Shown here one piece after another: positions 61,023 to 64,000 of a stretch of 64,000 nucleotides of DNA. A program made the position numbers and the translations under genes. The stretch covers positions 5,174,613-5,238,612 of the forward strand of contig NC_021741.1 of the NCBI RefSeq assembly GCF_000422085.1. Direction: 5' to 3'. Each line of letters starts with the position of its first letter. Position 1 is the stretch's first letter. The notes beneath the pieces were generated by a model that saw only the letters and a list, made by a program, of their open reading frames with translations, did not search any database and was not told the origin of the DNA. The stretch comes from Serratia liquefaciens ATCC 27592 (GTDB taxonomy: Bacteria > Pseudomonadota > Gammaproteobacteria > Enterobacterales > Enterobacteriaceae).

Positions 61023-62660
61023 TTAGGTCTTTTTCTTGTCGCGGCTGTGCAGGCCACGTTTTTCCAGGCCGCGGTAAATCAGCTGCTGCTGGAGGATGGT
61101 CACCAGGTTACTGACGATGTAGTACAGCACCAGACCTGACGGGAACCACAGGAAGAACACTGTGAAGATCACCGGCATAAAGGTCATGATTTTCTGCTGC
61201 ATCGGGTCAGTGACGGTGGTTGGCGACATCTTCTGGATGAAGAACATCGTCACGCCCATCAGGATTGGCAAGATGTAGTACGGGTCTTGCGCCGACAGGT
61301 CATGGATCCACAGGGCGAACGGCGCATGGCGCAGCTCAACCGAGCCCATCAACATGTAGTACAGCGCCAGGAAGATTGGCATCTGGATAACCAGCGGCAA
61401 ACACCCACCCAACGGGTTCACTTTCTCAGACTTGTACAGCGCCATCATTTCCTGGCTCATGCGCTGTTTGTCATCACCGATACGCTCACGCATCGCCTGC
61501 AGTTTTGGCTGCAGCATGCGCATTTTGGCCATCGAGGTGTACTGCGCTTTGGTCAGCGGGTACATGATGCCACGCACGATGAAGGTGATGATGATAATTG
61601 AGAAGCCCCAGTTACCGATAAAGCCGTGGATAAACTTCAGCAATTTGAACAGCGGCTGAGAGATGAACCACAACCAACCGTAATCCACGGTCAGATCCAG
61701 GTGCGGCGCCAGTTGGGCCATCTGGTCTTGCAGTTCCGGACCCACCCACAGGGTGGCATTCAGCTGCTGCTGCGCACCAGGCTGCACCACTACCGGAGTA
61801 GATTTGAAGCCAATGGTGGACAGGTTGTCGCCAGGTTTGGCGGTATAGAAGGTGTTGCTGCCTTGCGTTGCCGGCACCCATGCGGTGGCGAAGTACTGTT
61901 GCAGCATGGCAACCCAACCGCCCTGCGTGGTGACACTCAGGTTTTCGTCCTTATCGAACGCATACTTCTGATATTTGTCTTCGCTGGAAGAGTACGCCGC
62001 GCCACGGAAGGTGTGCAGAGCGAAGTTGTTGCTGCCGGTGTCACGGTGCTTAGGCAGCTCGGTCGTCTGCTTCAGTTGGCCGAACAGGGTCAGTTCCAGC
62101 GGGGTGGTGCCTTTGTTGTCGACGTTGTAGTCAACAGCAACCGCGTAATGATTACGCTTGAGCACGAAAGTCTTGGTGTAGATAGCGCCGTCTTTACCGG
62201 TAAAGGTCAGCGGAATGCGCAGCTCTTCCTGGCCTTCCGGCAGGGTGTAGCTGTCCTGCGCCGCCTGGAACAGAGGACGTTCGCCGTTTGCCGGGTTATC
62301 CGGGCCGTTTCTGCCGGTCAGGCCGCTTTGCGCCTGATAAACAAATGACGGTGTGGTTTCCAGCAGTTGGAATGGCGTCGATGAACCCAGAGTGTCCGGG
62401 TAAGCCAACAGTTTAGCCTGCTCGATATCACCACCACGGGTGTTGATGGTCAGCGACAGCACGTCAGTATTAACGGTAATCAGTTTACCCTGACCACTGG
62501 CTGGAACTGCTGAGCTTGCGGCATCACCGGTAGCAGTGTTCGAAGTCTGTTGCGTGGTCTGGGCGACTGGTTGCGGAGCGTTGTCCGTTTGCCAGGCTTG
62601 CCAGATCATGAAAGACACGAACAGCAGAGCGATGAGGAGAAGATTGCGTTGCGAATCCAT
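61023..62660 (-). CDS. yidC: Membrane protein insertase YidC
   Basis: Inserts and folds inner-membrane proteins, with or without SecYEG; substrates include the a and c subunits of the ATP synthase encoded at 17-18 kb. 545 residues. N-terminal anchor ([20 protein letters not shown]), a large periplasmic beta domain, then the conserved five-helix core ([40 protein letters not shown]) with the hydrophilic-groove Arg (VRGIMYPL), and a basic C-terminus. Confidence 0.97.
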   Translation of the reverse strand: MDSQRNLLLIALLFVSFMIWQAWQTDNAPQPVAQTTQQTSNTATGDAASSAVPASGQGKLITVNTDVLSLTINTRGGDIEQAKLLAYPDTLGSSTPFQLLETTPSFVYQAQSGLTGRNGPDNPANGERPLFQAAQDSYTLPEGQEELRIPLTFTGKDGAIYTKTFVLKRNHYAVAVDYNVDNKGTTPLELTLFGQLKQTTELPKHRDTGSNNFALHTFRGAAYSSSEDKYQKYAFDKDENLSVTTQGGWVAMLQQYFATAWVPATQGSNTFYTAKPGDNLSTIGFKSTPVVVQPGAQQQLNATLWVGPELQDQMAQLAPHLDLTVDYGWLWFISQPLFKLLKFIHGFIGNWGFSIIIITFIVRGIMYPLTKAQYTSMAKMRMLQPKLQAMRERIGDDKQRMSQEMMALYKSEKVNPLGGCLPLVIQMPIFLALYYMLMGSVELRHAPFALWIHDLSAQDPYYILPILMGVTMFFIQKMSPTTVTDPMQQKIMTFMPVIFTVFFLWFPSGLVLYYIVSNLVTILQQQLIYRGLEKRGLHSRDKKKT

Positions 62661-62662
62661 CG

Positions 62663-62920
62663 TTAGTGTTCTCTGTTATCGTCGGGTTTCGGCGGCACGG
62701 GATCATCGCCACCTGGGTTCAAGGGGTGGCATTTTAATACGCGTTTCAATGCTAACCAACTGCCTTTTATCATGCCAAACCTGCTTAATGCCTCAATTGC
62801 GTAATGAGAGCATGTCGGCTGGAAGCGACAACGAGGCCCAAGCAGCGGACTGATGACGAGCTGGTAAGCCCGCACCAGCCCGATCAGGATGCGGGAGCCT
62901 GGCGACAGTGGCGACGCCAT
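62663..62920 (-). CDS. yidD: Membrane protein insertion efficiency factor YidD
   Basis: 85 residues, as in E. coli. Conserved [16 protein letters not shown] and [18 protein letters not shown]. The 5' end overlaps rnpA by 37 bases, and it ends 2 bases before the yidC start. It aids YidC/Sec-dependent insertion. Confidence 0.96.
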   Translation of the reverse strand: MASPLSPGSRILIGLVRAYQLVISPLLGPRCRFQPTCSHYAIEALSRFGMIKGSWLALKRVLKCHPLNPGGDDPVPPKPDDNREH

Positions 62921-63243
62921 AATTTTTCCAAAGCTTCCGTCAGCGCGCGGTTATCCAAATCCGCTATCCCTTTTTTGGCCACCACGACAAAATCCATCGC
63001 CGGTAACTCGTGCTGACGTAAACGGAAGCTTTCGCGGGTTAGGCGTTTGATCCGATTGCGTTCATGCGCGCGTTTGACGTGTTTTTTGGCGACGGTAAGA
63101 CCGATGCGGGGATGCCCCAGCTGGTTCAGGCGGCCGAGGATGGTGATTTGCGGCGTGCCAGCCCGTTGTGGCTGCTGGAAGACAAAAGTGAAATGAGTGG
63201 GAGTTAACAAACGTAACTCCCTGGGAAAAGCTAGCTTAACCAC
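62884..63243 (-). CDS. rnpA: Ribonuclease P protein component
   Basis: Basic protein subunit of RNase P, which trims tRNA 5' ends. 119 residues, starting with GTG as in E. coli ([10 protein letters not shown]). Signature [14 protein letters not shown]. It lies 18 bases after rpmH. Confidence 0.97.
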   Translation of the reverse strand: MVKLAFPRELRLLTPTHFTFVFQQPQRAGTPQITILGRLNQLGHPRIGLTVAKKHVKRAHERNRIKRLTRESFRLRQHELPAMDFVVVAKKGIADLDNRALTEALEKLWRRHCRQAPAS

Positions 63244-63261
63244 TCAGCGGGTTAGCTTTTA

Positions 63262-63414
<153 letters not shown>

Positions 63415-63505
63415 CTAAACTTAAATAATTACTGATCAGTAAACGCGTTTGGCTATTCGGCGTGAAGACGACCGACGCCTCAATCGCAATATATAAAGAA
63501 GCGGG

Positions 63506-63534
63506 ATTGTAATAATTGTACAGTCCTGAGTCAA
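63506..63534 (-). promoter_or_regulatory. rpmH promoter
   Basis: On the minus strand TTGACT (63534-63529), a 17-bp spacer and TACAAT (63511-63506), about 105 bases before the rpmH start. The surrounding bases match the E. coli rpmH promoter as I remember it. Confidence 0.85.
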
Positions 63535-64000
63535 TTCACATCGCGCTAGCCTACCTGGTTGTCTGCCAATACGGAGTAAAATCCGGTCTTGGCCCGTGGT
63601 CACCGCAGAATCCTGTCTGGTTAATGACACACCATTAAGGAACCAGGTACACACGTAGGGCGAAGATTATACGGACTCGGGGGTAAATCGCAAGGATCCC
63701 GACGCGATCCTTGTGGTTAAAGCCAAGGATCCGACGTGGATAACAGGGTATAACCGGTTGACAATGTAAAAAATACCGTTCATCAGGCGGGATTTCGCCT
63801 GCAATTTGGCGTGGCTGGCCAAAAGATCGCCGCAGGCCGGGGCCTGTGGATAAAATGGATCTAATCTGTGATGAAGGGGAGGATCTCTTGCGCGGATTGC
63901 GCTATGATCCGTCATTCCGATCGCGATCTCTCAAGCGGGGATCGTGAGGGACATAAACCGTGAAAGGCGGTTCGCATCCCCCACAGGCAAACAGCCGATG
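63535..64000 (+). promoter_or_regulatory. rpmH-dnaA intergenic region with the dnaA control sequences
   Basis: No gene seen. About ten GATC sites lie between 63690 and 63950, and a consensus DnaA box (TGTGGATAA, 63845-63853) plus a weaker CGTGGATAA (63735-63743). This is the arrangement of the autoregulated dnaA promoters. dnaA itself should begin just past the right edge on the plus strand. Confidence 0.8.

Overview
The window is a chromosomal segment of a Serratia-like member of the Enterobacterales, read through the replication origin region. Evidence for this is the gene order (rbs - kup - ravA/viaA - asnA/asnC - mioC - oriC - mnmG/rsmG - atp - glmUS - pst/phoU - yieH - purP - mnmE - yidC - yidD - rnpA - rpmH - upstream of dnaA), which is the enterobacterial order, and protein sequences very close to the E. 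coli orthologues as I remember them. Two ERIC repeats also point to enterobacteria. The genus is an inference; no database search was possible.

Region 1 (1-6.0 kb, minus strand): the ribose operon rbsDACBKR. rbsR runs off the left edge. The promoter region carries two perfect RbsR-type palindromes 80 bp apart and an ERIC element. Region 2 (6.0-13.4 kb): kup (K+ uptake), ravA-viaA (AAA+ ATPase with VWA partner), the divergent asnA/asnC pair, and mioC. Region 3 (13.36-13.74 kb): oriC, inverted relative to the usual E. coli drawing, with recognisable DnaA boxes, three AT-rich 13-mers and many GATC sites. Region 4 (13.7-27.6 kb): mnmG-rsmG, the complete F1Fo ATP synthase operon atpIBEFHAGDC, then glmU-glmS. 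Region 5 (27.7-32.5 kb): the pstSCAB-phoU phosphate system behind a run of six 11-bp Pho-box units. Region 6 (32.6-41.4 kb): a polar amino acid ABC importer with no ATPase gene and an apparent frameshift in one permease, yieH, a second ERIC, purP, an exported hydrolase-like protein, chrR, an AcpT-like phosphopantetheinyl transferase with an altered motif, and an IucD-like N-hydroxylase.

Region 7 (about 41.5-59.56 kb) is the accessory part. It lies exactly at the 3' end of mnmE (trmE), the integration site used by SGI1-type islands. An imperfect copy of the last 18 bases of mnmE sits at 41.5 kb, and an inactivated tyrosine-integrase start lies next to mnmE, so I read this as an old ~18 kb integrated island. 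It holds type VI secretion debris (PAAR start, vgrG piece, DUF6708-like membrane protein) and a minus-strand series of displaced Rhs C-terminal modules. Nine Rhs 'DPLGL-type' junctions each lead into a different sequence, usually followed or overlapped by a small candidate immunity gene. At least five of the nine toxin tips carry a stop or frameshift, while the adjacent immunity reading frames are intact. One toxin-immunity pair is duplicated and both toxin copies are broken near the same codon. A SymE-like gene and a leftover tail of a second copy mark the borders of duplicated blocks.

Region 8 (59.56-64 kb, minus strand): mnmE, yidC, yidD, rnpA and rpmH, then the rpmH promoter and the DnaA-box-bearing region upstream of a dnaA gene that would begin just beyond the window. 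Starts were chosen from ribosome binding sites and remembered family lengths. Toxin and immunity functions are inferred mainly from position.
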